From positions 1 through 33,064 of the forward strand of contig CAYVZU010000030.1 of NCBI GenBank assembly GCA_964455935.1: DNA of 33,064 bases, given 5' to 3'. Shown one piece after another: positions 14,934 through 22,546 of this stretch (position 1 is the first letter of the stretch; every line of letters begins with the position of its first letter). The notes below the pieces were generated by a model, which ran no database searches, was not told the DNA's origin, and was given only the letters and a program-made list of their open reading frames with translations. This DNA is from CAYVZU01 sp964455935 (GTDB taxonomy: Bacteria > Fibrobacterota > CAYVZU01). A program made the position numbers and the translations under genes.

Positions 14934-16631
14934 ATGAAAACTCGATTGCTGACGGAAATTGCTCTCTTTGCTTTGCTGCCTGTGCTGGGAATGGCTGCTG
15001 ATGTTTTTGAGCCGCCTCCGAAACTGCCGCCCGACTCTCTTTCGACGAAGAAACCGGATCCGCGGAAGGACAACCCGTACGGAGACGCTTTCAACCGGCT
15101 TTTCACAAGAAATTTCGTCAACACGTTCGACCTTGCATACCAGGTGCGCCGAGCCGCCGGGGAGAAAATCAGGGCCTATGATATTGACCCGCAAGGGGAA
15201 GTCGTGAGCTCCACCTGGTTCACGCACCGGATTGGAATTGGGCAATTGACTCCCCAACAAGTGGCCGTTGGTCCCAACAGGGGGAGCGGGCCCGACACGG
15301 TGGGAGAGTGGTTGCTGATCGACATGAAAAAAGCTGGAACGGCCCCCGGTTTTCGAATCCGGGACGCCAACGGGGAGATCTACCTGATCAAATTCGATCC
15401 GCCCGGGTATCCGGAACTGTCAATCGGCGCCGAGGTGGTCAGCACCAAACTTCTGCATGCGGCCGGATACAATGTGCCCGAGAATTACATTTCCGTTCTG
15501 GATCCTGCCAAAATCCACATTGCGAACAACGTCCTGTTTCGCCCGGCCGGCCGCAAACCGGAAAGGCCCATCACGCATAGCGACCTCGACAGCATATTAA
15601 GCCCCTTCGATCGCCGACCGGATGGAAAGATTCGCGTATTGGCCAGTCGGCAGCTCCCGGGGGTCCCATTGGGAGGCTTCAAATTCAAAGCCACAAGATC
15701 CGATGATCCCAACGACCTGGTGCCGCACGAACACCGGAGGGAGTTGAGAGGATTCTATGTCATCGGAGGCTGGATCAATCATTGGGACAACAATATTGGA
15801 AATACCCTGGATATGTATGATACGACCGCCGGCCAATATCACGTGAAGCACTATTTCGTTGATTTCAGCAATACGCTGGGCAGTTCCGGCGTGGGACCCC
15901 AGCCCAGCTTCCGCAATAACGTGCGGCTGTTTGAGTTCACACGCATCTTTAGGAACTTTGTGATGCTTGGGTTCAATACGCCTGTCTGGGAGAAATACGA
16001 CACAATTCCCCTGCCCAGCGTGGGGAGCTTTGAGTCGGTGACGTTTGACCCCGCCAAATACCAGTTTACGTATCCCGCCCTGGCGTTCGATTACATGACG
16101 CAAGAGGATGCTTTTTGGGCCGCAAAAATCGTGACGTCATTCAGCGACGAACACCTGCTTGCCGCCGCCCGGGCAGGGCAGTATTCGGACCCCCGCGCGG
16201 CCGCAATTATCGCGCGTACACTTGCGGAGCGCAGAGACCGGATTGGACAAGTCTACTTCCGCAAGACGAACCCGCTGGATCAATTCAAGCTGGTGCAAAC
16301 CGGCCCGGACCAATACCAGCTCCAGTTTGCCGACCTGGCCCTGCAAAGAGGAATCGATGCGCCGGCCCCGGCGCAGTACCGCATCGAGCTCCCCAAAAAG
16401 AAGCACGCAAACGGCAACGGGGGCGATGGCGCTGCGCGCTTGCCGTCCACGTTCGAACAGCCGCGCATCTCCTTTTCGTCATCCGACGTAATTGCGCCCG
16501 ACGGGAACACCTCGGTCCTGCGTCTGCGAACGCAACGGCCGTCATTCAAGCGCGGCCGCAGCCGGGAAATGCGGATCTTTTTGTCGCGCGACGAACAGGG
16601 GACCCTTCGCATTCAGGGTGTTGATCGATAG
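14934..16631 (+). CDS. Secreted protein with atypical kinase-like residue pattern
   Basis: The 565-residue protein has a signal peptide (MKTRLLTEIALFALLPVLGMAA). I know no named family for it. Residues 120-320 show the layout of HipA/FAM20/PI3K-type kinases. Lys153 in IYLIKFDP would be the beta-3 Lys, and Glu167 in GAEVVSTKLLHAAGY the helix-C Glu. Asp285 and Asn290 in NHWDNNIGN would be the catalytic loop, and Asp310 in YFVDFSN the metal-binding Asp. I infer the fold from motif spacing only. Residues 330-480 are helical; 500-565 are basic and beta-rich (SRDEQGTLRIQGVDR). It lies between the Omp85 barrel and the translocase-like carrier, with gaps of 15 and 23 bases, so a periplasmic role supplied with ATP by the carrier is conceivable. 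Alternatively it may be a catalytically dead scaffold. Confidence 0.6.
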   Translation: MKTRLLTEIALFALLPVLGMAADVFEPPPKLPPDSLSTKKPDPRKDNPYGDAFNRLFTRNFVNTFDLAYQVRRAAGEKIRAYDIDPQGEVVSSTWFTHRIGIGQLTPQQVAVGPNRGSGPDTVGEWLLIDMKKAGTAPGFRIRDANGEIYLIKFDPPGYPELSIGAEVVSTKLLHAAGYNVPENYISVLDPAKIHIANNVLFRPAGRKPERPITHSDLDSILSPFDRRPDGKIRVLASRQLPGVPLGGFKFKATRSDDPNDLVPHEHRRELRGFYVIGGWINHWDNNIGNTLDMYDTTAGQYHVKHYFVDFSNTLGSSGVGPQPSFRNNVRLFEFTRIFRNFVMLGFNTPVWEKYDTIPLPSVGSFESVTFDPAKYQFTYPALAFDYMTQEDAFWAAKIVTSFSDEHLLAAARAGQYSDPRAAAIIARTLAERRDRIGQVYFRKTNPLDQFKLVQTGPDQYQLQFADLALQRGIDAPAPAQYRIELPKKKHANGNGGDGAARLPSTFEQPRISFSSSDVIAPDGNTSVLRLRTQRPSFKRGRSREMRIFLSRDEQGTLRIQGVDR

Positions 16632-16654
16632 GCGGTTCCCGGACCGGAACCGCG

Positions 16655-18013
16655 ATGGAAACCACCCCAAAAGAAGGCAATTGGTTCTTCACCAATCCCA
16701 TGCGGGCCATTTACCATGTACGGCGCAACGAGATTCCGTTCGTGCTGAACATGTTCAGCCATTTTTTCCTCGTCATCACCACGTTCTGGATTCTTAAAAC
16801 GTTAAAAAAAGGGCTGTTCTTCTCTTTCTATAAGGAACAGGGAGGATTCCAGTTGCTCTTCTGGACCATGACCGCCGCCCAGGCGGAACTCCTGGCGAAA
16901 ATCCTCAATATGTTGCTCTCGGTCGTGGCGGTTGTGGCGTTTAGCTGGCTCGCGCATCGGTTCCGGCGGGAAAAACTGGTGTTTGTTTTTGCTCTCTTCT
17001 TTATCGCGAGCTTCGCCGCGTTGGGTGTTCTGCTGCGGCATCCGGGTGGAGGGACGGCATGGGGGTTCTATTTGTTCGGGGACCTGTTCAACACAATTAT
17101 GGTGGCCACCTTTTTTGCCGCTCTCAATGACAGCGTGTGCGCCGACTCGGCCCGGCGGCTTTACGGTCCCATTATCCTGGGCGGATTGGCCGGAGGCGCC
17201 TTCGGTTCCACTCTTGCGGCTCTTCAAACCGACACGGTTTCGCTCTCCGCCTGGATGTGGATTTGTCTTTTTGTGGAATTCGTCATAATGGCCAACGCCT
17301 TTTGGGCCGGCAAGGAACGCGACCGGATCCGCTGTGATTTACCGGATGCCGAATTGGCGGCCGCAAGCACCGAGCTGATTCCAAAAGGGGAATTGCTCGA
17401 CGGTGTGAAACGGGCCGTCTCGTCGCCGTATGTTTTCTCCATTGTTTCCATTGTGGGGCTGTACGAGATCATCTCCGCTCTCATGGATTTCCAGTTCTCT
17501 TCCACCATCGAGCACTATACCGATGCAGAGCTGATCCCCCAGCGGTTTGGCCGGGTGTTTGCAGCCGCCAACTGGGTATCATTCCTGGTGCAGATTTTTT
17601 TGACCAGTTTTGTCCTGACCCGATTTGGGGTCACCTTCGCCTTGCTCATTCTTCCCGCGGCCACGCTGGCCGGTTCGCTGGGTTTCCTGCTTTATCCGGT
17701 TGTCCTGACCGGAAGCCTGCTGAACGTCTTTGACGGCGGATTCAGCTACTCGATCAACCAATCGGCCAAAGAGGCCCTGTATGTTCCAACCGATCACACG
17801 ACCAAATACAAAGCCAAAGCCTTTATCGACATGTTCGTTCAGCGCTTTGCCAAAGTTATCGCCATCTTCATAACCCTGGCCATTACTTCGGTCTTTACGG
17901 ACTTTTCCGCAATCCGCTGGATTTCGGTTCTCGTATTGCTGATCGCTTTAATCTGGATACGGCGCGCCCGGTTTGCGGGAACCTGCTTTCACGAATTGAC
18001 GCGCAGGGAATAG
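16655..18013 (+). CDS. ADP/ATP-translocase-like (NTT/TLC family) membrane carrier
   Basis: The 452-residue protein has about twelve membrane helices. It resembles the nucleotide transporter family of chlamydiae, rickettsiae and plastids and its free-living relatives: LNMFSHFFLVITTFWILKTLKKG in helix 1, ADSARRLYGPIILGGLAGGAFGS after helix 5, and SINQSAKEALYVPTDHTTKYKAKAFIDMFVQRFAKV near the end, the region most typical of the family. Classical members exchange ATP for ADP plus phosphate. Free-living bacteria have divergent homologues of unknown substrate, so nucleotide transport here is an inference. It has no HEAT-repeat extension. It lies 23 bases after the kinase-like gene and ends the cluster; prfB follows after 126 bases. 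Confidence 0.8.
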   Translation: METTPKEGNWFFTNPMRAIYHVRRNEIPFVLNMFSHFFLVITTFWILKTLKKGLFFSFYKEQGGFQLLFWTMTAAQAELLAKILNMLLSVVAVVAFSWLAHRFRREKLVFVFALFFIASFAALGVLLRHPGGGTAWGFYLFGDLFNTIMVATFFAALNDSVCADSARRLYGPIILGGLAGGAFGSTLAALQTDTVSLSAWMWICLFVEFVIMANAFWAGKERDRIRCDLPDAELAAASTELIPKGELLDGVKRAVSSPYVFSIVSIVGLYEIISALMDFQFSSTIEHYTDAELIPQRFGRVFAAANWVSFLVQIFLTSFVLTRFGVTFALLILPAATLAGSLGFLLYPVVLTGSLLNVFDGGFSYSINQSAKEALYVPTDHTTKYKAKAFIDMFVQRFAKVIAIFITLAITSVFTDFSAIRWISVLVLLIALIWIRRARFAGTCFHELTRRE

Positions 18014-18139
18014 CCCGCCAGAGAGAACCAGATCTACCAAAGCAGGGCTCCATGAGGATATATTCTAGCATCGGAAAGGGGACCGGCCCTTCTTGAACGC
18101 TTATCGGACCCCGCGCGAACCATGAAGGAGAATGAAGAA

Positions 18140-19232
18140 ATGGCACCTACAATTGAAAAGAATACGTTCTCAGGTCTCGCCTCCCGTCTCAATGATCTGC
18201 GGAGGTATCTTTGACCTCGATTCCAAAAGAAATCAAGTCGCCTCGTTAGAAGAGAAAACCGCAGCACCGGATTTCTGGAATACCCCGCAAAACGCCCAGG
18301 AAACCCTTAAAACAATCAAACGGCTCAAGGACGTCGTCGAGGATTGGGACGCCCTGATCGCGGAAGCCAACGACGCGGCGGAGCTTTATGAGATCAGCGC
18401 CGCGGAGGGCGACAAGTCGGTCCTTGCGGACCTCAATCGCAGCGCCGAACGCATCCAGCAGGGAATCGCCCGCCTGGAGATGCTCAAAATGCTTTCGGGC
18501 GATGACGACAACCGCGACGCAATTCTTTCCATTCACCCGGGCGCGGGCGGAACTGAATCGCACGACTGGGCTTCGATGCTTCTGCGCATGTACACTCGAT
18601 GGATCGAGCGCAAGGGTTTTGCGGCGACTACGCTGGATCTTCTTGAAGGGGAAGAGGCCGGCATTAAAAGCGCCACTCTTGAAGTGAAGGGCCCCTATGC
18701 CTACGGATACCTCCGCTCGGAAATAGGCGTGCATCGCCTGGTGCGCATTTCGCCCTTCGATTCCAATGCCCGGCGCCACACCTCCTTTGCCTCGGTGTTC
18801 GCGCTTCCGGTGATCGAAGACGTGGAGCTCGATATTCCTGAATCCGAAATTCGAATCGACATCTTCCGGGCCGGCGGCAAGGGCGGCCAGAACGTCAATA
18901 AAGTGGAGACTGCCGTGCGCATGACGCACATCCCCACCAATATCGTGGCCCAGTGCCAGACCGAACGTTCGCAGCTTCAGAACCGGATCAATTGCATGAA
19001 AGTACTTAAAGCCCGTGTCTACCAAAAATACAAGGAAGACCGCGACCGGGAGCGCAATTCCAAGCTGGCCGAGAAGAAAAGCATCGAATGGGGCAGCCAG
19101 ATCCGCAGCTACGTTCTGCATCCCTACCAGATGGTGAAAGACCACCGGACGGATTGCGAAACCAGCAATACCCAGGCGGTGCTCGACGGCGATCTCGACG
19201 CGTTTGTCCGGGCGTATTTGTTGAAAGCGTAG
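18140..19232 (+). CDS. prfB: Peptide chain release factor 2 (programmed +1 frameshift)
   Basis: RF2 reads UAA and UGA stop codons. The 0 frame starts at ATG 18140 (AAGGAG upstream), encodes 24 residues ending LNDLRRYL and stops at TGA 18212-18214. A +1 shift there gives DLDSKRNQVASLEEK and continues to 19232, for 363 residues in all. The stop-recognition SPF tripeptide is at 18750-18758 and the catalytic GGQ at 18882-18890. The shift site has the classical parts: GGAGG (18201-18205), TAT, then CTT-TGA-C. An ATG at 18132 opens the downstream frame directly, but its first 27 codons do not match RF2. The shift should depend on RF2 level, giving autoregulation. Confidence 0.96.
18201..18215 (+). 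promoter_or_regulatory. prfB +1 recoding site
   Basis: GGAGGTATCTTTGAC contains an internal Shine-Dalgarno-like GGAGG three bases before the slippery CTT codon, an in-frame TGA and a following C that weakens termination. This matches the E. coli prfB element almost base for base. Confidence 0.95.
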
Positions 19233-19262
19233 GAGAAAAGAGAAAATGGACAAAAACGGTTC

Positions 19263-19339
19263 TGCCATTTCGAGGAGTCTGGGAGGGGAAACCTTTTTGT
19301 CAAACATGAAAGATTTTTTCACTCCGCTCCGAAATGACA
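19263..19339. repeat. Imperfect inverted repeat with CATTTCG/CGAAATG arms
   Basis: TGCCATTTCGAGGAG at the left pairs imperfectly with CTCCGCTCCGAAATGACA at the right, about 77 bases overall, just after the prfB stop. This form (TGTCATTTCGA arms with an AAAGATTT core) is a common dispersed intergenic repeat in many bacteria. It may act as a terminator. Confidence 0.5.
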
Positions 19340-19377
19340 TGCAGATGCGGGTAGTATAAGGGAATACGGAAGCCGAA

Positions 19378-19462
19378 ACACCCTCACCTTTGTTCCTCTC
19401 CCATCGAAGGGAGAGGAGAAAATCCCTCGCCCCTCGGAGGGAGAGGGTAGGGTAAGGGGGGT
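19378..19462. repeat. CCCTCACC / CCTCTCCC palindromic intergenic repeat
   Basis: CACCCTCACC at the left and GGGTAAGGGG at the right enclose two hairpins (CCTCTCCC-ATCGAA-GGGAGAGG and CCCTCGCCCC-TCGGAGGGAGAGGG). The nested palindrome lies ahead of lysS and is a typical mobile or REP-like intergenic sequence. Confidence 0.55.
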
Positions 19463-19492
19463 AACAACTCACGCTGGGAAAACGGAGAGCCT

Positions 19493-20992
19493 ATGGACCA
19501 GGAATTAAATGACCAAATGATTCAGCGCCGGGAAAAGGTGAACCGCTTACGCGAACTTGGGGTGGAACCTTATCCCTACAGTTACGATCCCACGCACCGC
19601 ATTCCCGAGGTTCTGTCCCAGGAAGCCGCGTTGGCCGCGGCTGGAGCCGTGGTGCGCGTCGCGGGCCGGATTGTCTCGATCCGCTCCAAAGGAAAGACGT
19701 CCTTTGCTCACATCAAAGCCGACGCGGCGCGGCTGCAGATCTATGCCCGCCTTGATGTGCTGGGCGACAACGGCTATGCCGCCTTCAAGCTGCTCGACAT
19801 CGGTGATATCATCGGCATCAGCGGCACTCTGTTTCGCACGCATACGGGCGAGTTGACCGTAAACGCCGCCGGGCTCACGGTCCTGGCCAAGGCGATCCGG
19901 CCTCTGCCGGTTCCCAAGGAAAAGGAAGTGGACGGCCAGAAGGTCGTGTTCGATGAATTCAAAGACACGGAACTGCGCTATCGCCAGCGCTATGTGGACC
20001 TTTCGCTCAACGACACCGTGCGACAGACCTTTCTTACGCGCACCCGTATTGTCAGATCGATTCGCAAATACCTCGACGGCCAAGGCTATCTGGAGGTTGA
20101 AACGCCCACGCTTCAGTCGATCTACGGCGGGGCCAATGCGCGGCCGTTTAAGACGCACCACAACGCGCTCGACATCGATCTGTTCCTGCGGATCTCCAAT
20201 GAACTGTATCTCAAGCGCCTGCTGGTGGGCGGGTTCGATAAGGTCTACGAGATCGTGAAGGACTTTCGCAACGAGGGCATCGACCGCACGCACAACCCCG
20301 AGTTTTCCATGATCGAGTTTTACGAAGCCTATGCCGATTACAACCGCATGATGGAGCATTTCGAACAGATCTATTATCAGACCGCAATGGAGGTCCTTGG
20401 CTCACCCAAGGTTTGTTACAACGAGCGCGAAATCGATCTGACCCCTCCCTGGAAACGAGTCACCCTGGTCGAGGCGGTATCGCAGAAGCTTGGCCGCGAT
20501 GCCCGGACTCTGGCGCCGGAGGACTTTCGCCGGATTCTGGAAGAGAAGGAGGAGGACATTCCTCTGCACCTTACCTGGGGAACAGGCATCAACGCCGTCT
20601 TCTCGGCTCTGTGTGAAGCCGATTTAATTCAGCCCACATTTGTGCTGGACCACCCGCTGGAAACCACACCCCTGTGCAAACCCAAGCGGGGCGATCCGGC
20701 CCTGGTCGAGCGATTCGAGCCGTTCATCAACGGATGGGAAGTGGGCAATGCTTACAGCGAGCTCACCGATCCCCAGCTGCAATTCGAGCTTCTCAAGCAG
20801 CAGGTCGAGCGCGGCCGCGGCGGCGAAGAAGAAACCCATCCCATGGACCATGATTACATTCGCGCCATGGAATACGGCATGCCTCCGGCCGGGGGCGTTG
20901 GAATCGGCATCGACCGCATGGTCATGCTTTTCACCAACAGCTATTCCATTCGTGATGTGGTGTTGTTTCCGCTCATGAAGCCGGAGGAATGA
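19493..20992 (+). CDS. lysS: Lysyl-tRNA synthetase, class II
   Basis: The 499-residue enzyme charges tRNA-Lys. The N-terminal helix (NDQMIQRREKVNRLRELGVEPYPY) leads into the OB-fold (VRVAGRIVSIRSKGKTSFAHI). The catalytic domain has ELRYRQRYVDL (motif 1 region), DFRNEGIDRTHNPEF (motif 2) and GIGIDRMVMLFTNSYSIRDV (motif 3). Length is normal for bacterial class II LysRS. GGAG lies about six bases ahead of the ATG. It follows prfB after a repeat-filled 260-base gap; prfB-lysS adjacency is common across bacteria. Confidence 0.97.
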   Translation: MDQELNDQMIQRREKVNRLRELGVEPYPYSYDPTHRIPEVLSQEAALAAAGAVVRVAGRIVSIRSKGKTSFAHIKADAARLQIYARLDVLGDNGYAAFKLLDIGDIIGISGTLFRTHTGELTVNAAGLTVLAKAIRPLPVPKEKEVDGQKVVFDEFKDTELRYRQRYVDLSLNDTVRQTFLTRTRIVRSIRKYLDGQGYLEVETPTLQSIYGGANARPFKTHHNALDIDLFLRISNELYLKRLLVGGFDKVYEIVKDFRNEGIDRTHNPEFSMIEFYEAYADYNRMMEHFEQIYYQTAMEVLGSPKVCYNEREIDLTPPWKRVTLVEAVSQKLGRDARTLAPEDFRRILEEKEEDIPLHLTWGTGINAVFSALCEADLIQPTFVLDHPLETTPLCKPKRGDPALVERFEPFINGWEVGNAYSELTDPQLQFELLKQQVERGRGGEEETHPMDHDYIRAMEYGMPPAGGVGIGIDRMVMLFTNSYSIRDVVLFPLMKPEE

Positions 20993-21012
20993 GGGGAACG
21001 ATCAATCCGTCA

Positions 21013-21040
21013 ATTATGAATGGTGAATGGTGAATTAGGG
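21013..21040. repeat. Heptad tandem repeat (ATGGTGA-type)
   Basis: Four 7-base units, ATTATGA, ATGGTGA, ATGGTGA and ATTAGGG, lie in the 100-base gap after lysS. The first unit is identical to that at 4744. Confidence 0.6.
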
Positions 21041-21092
21041 ATAAAAGAAATTAGAGCTTCGGACGAAATCACAAACGAGCCGCGAATACGAT

Positions 21093-22187
21093 ATGCCGCC
21101 TGAATCTGTACCGCGAAAAAAAAAGGATCTTCTGGCCGAACTGGGTTCGCAGGAGGTTGTTGATCTGTCATTGGTAGGGGGCGGATCGCTGGTCCTGACC
21201 ACATACGGGGCACGGCTCCTGGGCTGTTTTCCGGCCGAGGATTCCTGGAATCCCCTTTGGACCCATCCGGACTTGCGAGGGCAAATCGAGAAAGGTTTGT
21301 GGAATGTCGGCGGCGAACGCCTGTGGATCGCGCCCGAGCGGGATTTTCTTTTTCGTGATCCGGCGCGATTTGGGAATTGGTCCTGTCCCCCCGAATATGA
21401 CCCCGGGCAGTACCGGCTCATCGAGAAAAAGCCGCAAAAAGGATATGTGTTTGAGCGCACCTTTGACCTGGTCGACCGTTTTCGCAAAGTGACTCACCAC
21501 GCCGTGAAAACAACGCGCGCGTTTTCGCCGTTGCCCAATCCCTACCCGGAACGTCGCGGCATTTCCTATGCGGGCGCCCGGATCCATGACAGGATCGAAT
21601 TGCCCGGAGACGAGATTGTGCGCGTGAACCCCTGGAGCATTACCCAGATATTCCTTTCGCCGGACCGGGCCGCGACCGCCGTAATTCCCGTTAATCACAA
21701 CGCAGCGCCCATCCATTATCGCTCGACGGTGTCGGGCGAACGACTCAAGTGCAATGAGAACCAAGTTTCCTTTCTCCTGGATGGGGCCGCCGTGTCGAAA
21801 ATAGGGATTCGTCCCAAGGATGCGGACCTTTCGCGGGGGGCCTGCATCCTGTGTCTTGCCCCCGGTCCCGACGCCGACCGTTGGGCGCTTGTCCTTAAGA
21901 TCTCCGAAGATACTCCGGCCACGCAGAGCAAGTGCTACGACGTACCCCAAAGCAATCCAAAAGATCCGGCCGGCGCGATTCAAAGCTATAACCACGGTCC
22001 TGTCGAGGGCGAAGAACGGCTGCGCTTTGGCGAGATTGAACTTCAATTCTCACCTCCGGTGCGAAGGGGCAAGCGAACCTGCTCCGAGGCAAGCCATCAG
22101 CTTCTCGCTTACGAAGGCCCCCAATCCAGCCTGATCCGGCTGGCCGAGGAGATTCTGGGCCGCGAGACTCTCCTTCTGTTCCCATGA
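21093..22187 (+). CDS. Galactose-mutarotase-like protein (possibly DUF6786/DUF4380 type), unknown function
   Basis: The 364-residue soluble protein has no signal peptide. The N-terminal half has an aldose-epimerase flavour: SLVLTTYGARLLGCFP, NPLWTHPDL, GGERLWIAPERDF and FERTFDLVDRFRKV, which resemble large families of uncharacterised mutarotase-like proteins. I cannot assign catalytic residues or a sugar. INPWSITQIF-type strands and the YNHGPV segment near residue 295 are further hints of a beta-sandwich. No ribosome site precedes the ATG at 21093. Its stop overlaps the next gene's start (ATGA at 22184-22187), so it is translationally coupled to the NusG-II and ECF genes. That is an unusual partner set. 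Confidence 0.6.
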   Translation: MPPESVPRKKKDLLAELGSQEVVDLSLVGGGSLVLTTYGARLLGCFPAEDSWNPLWTHPDLRGQIEKGLWNVGGERLWIAPERDFLFRDPARFGNWSCPPEYDPGQYRLIEKKPQKGYVFERTFDLVDRFRKVTHHAVKTTRAFSPLPNPYPERRGISYAGARIHDRIELPGDEIVRVNPWSITQIFLSPDRAATAVIPVNHNAAPIHYRSTVSGERLKCNENQVSFLLDGAAVSKIGIRPKDADLSRGACILCLAPGPDADRWALVLKISEDTPATQSKCYDVPQSNPKDPAGAIQSYNHGPVEGEERLRFGEIELQFSPPVRRGKRTCSEASHQLLAYEGPQSSLIRLAEEILGRETLLLFP

Positions 22188-22546
22188 TCCATCCCAAACG
22201 GTTTGCGCCCGGCGATCTCCTCGTTTTGGCTTTGGTCCTTGTGCTGAGCTTTTTTCTTTTCGCCGCAATCCAGCGTGCTCCCGCGGCCGGCATAACCGTG
22301 AAGCTGGATGGCAGGCCCTATGGCCGGTGGGAGCTGAAGTCTTCGCCGGACACGGTTTCCATTGCAGGCAAAATGCGCATTGCCTTTGATCGCAACGGCG
22401 TCCGGGTCCTGGACGCGGAATGCCCGCGCCGGCTCTGCCAGCACCAGGGAATGGTAAGTCGGGCGGGGCAGAGCATTATCTGTACACCCAATCGAATCTG
22501 CGTGAGCCTGACAGGGGGAGAAGGGGTCGATGCCGAAGTCCGTTGA
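22184..22546 (+). CDS. NusG domain II-containing membrane-anchored protein
   Basis: The 120-residue protein has one N-terminal membrane helix (about 11-28) followed by a small beta domain typical of the NusG_II family (formerly DUF1312). Conserved Cys residues are visible at 80, 85, 100 and 106 (ECPRRLCQHQGM and ICTPNRICVSL), consistent with disulfides or metal binding outside the cytoplasm. Such proteins are regularly encoded beside Gx-type transporters, as here. Their function is not established, though redox or isoprenoid-quinone links have been proposed. The start overlaps the upstream stop by four bases, and the end overlaps the next gene by 17 bases. Confidence 0.85.
   Translation: MIHPKRFAPGDLLVLALVLVLSFFLFAAIQRAPAAGITVKLDGRPYGRWELKSSPDTVSIAGKMRIAFDRNGVRVLDAECPRRLCQHQGMVSRAGQSIICTPNRICVSLTGGEGVDAEVR

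Noticed and set aside
14280..15260. Minus-strand open frame across the Omp85/kinase-like gene junction
   Set aside because: It crosses two real genes on the other strand, and its composition is not protein-like.
18246..19472. Long minus-strand open frame (408 codons) opposite prfB
   Set aside because: It is a shadow of prfB; there is no recognisable domain, and the sense strand is an essential, fully conserved gene.
21168..22046. Minus-strand open frame opposite the mutarotase-like gene
   Set aside because: The plus-strand frame has coupling overlaps and family-like motifs; the minus frame has neither.
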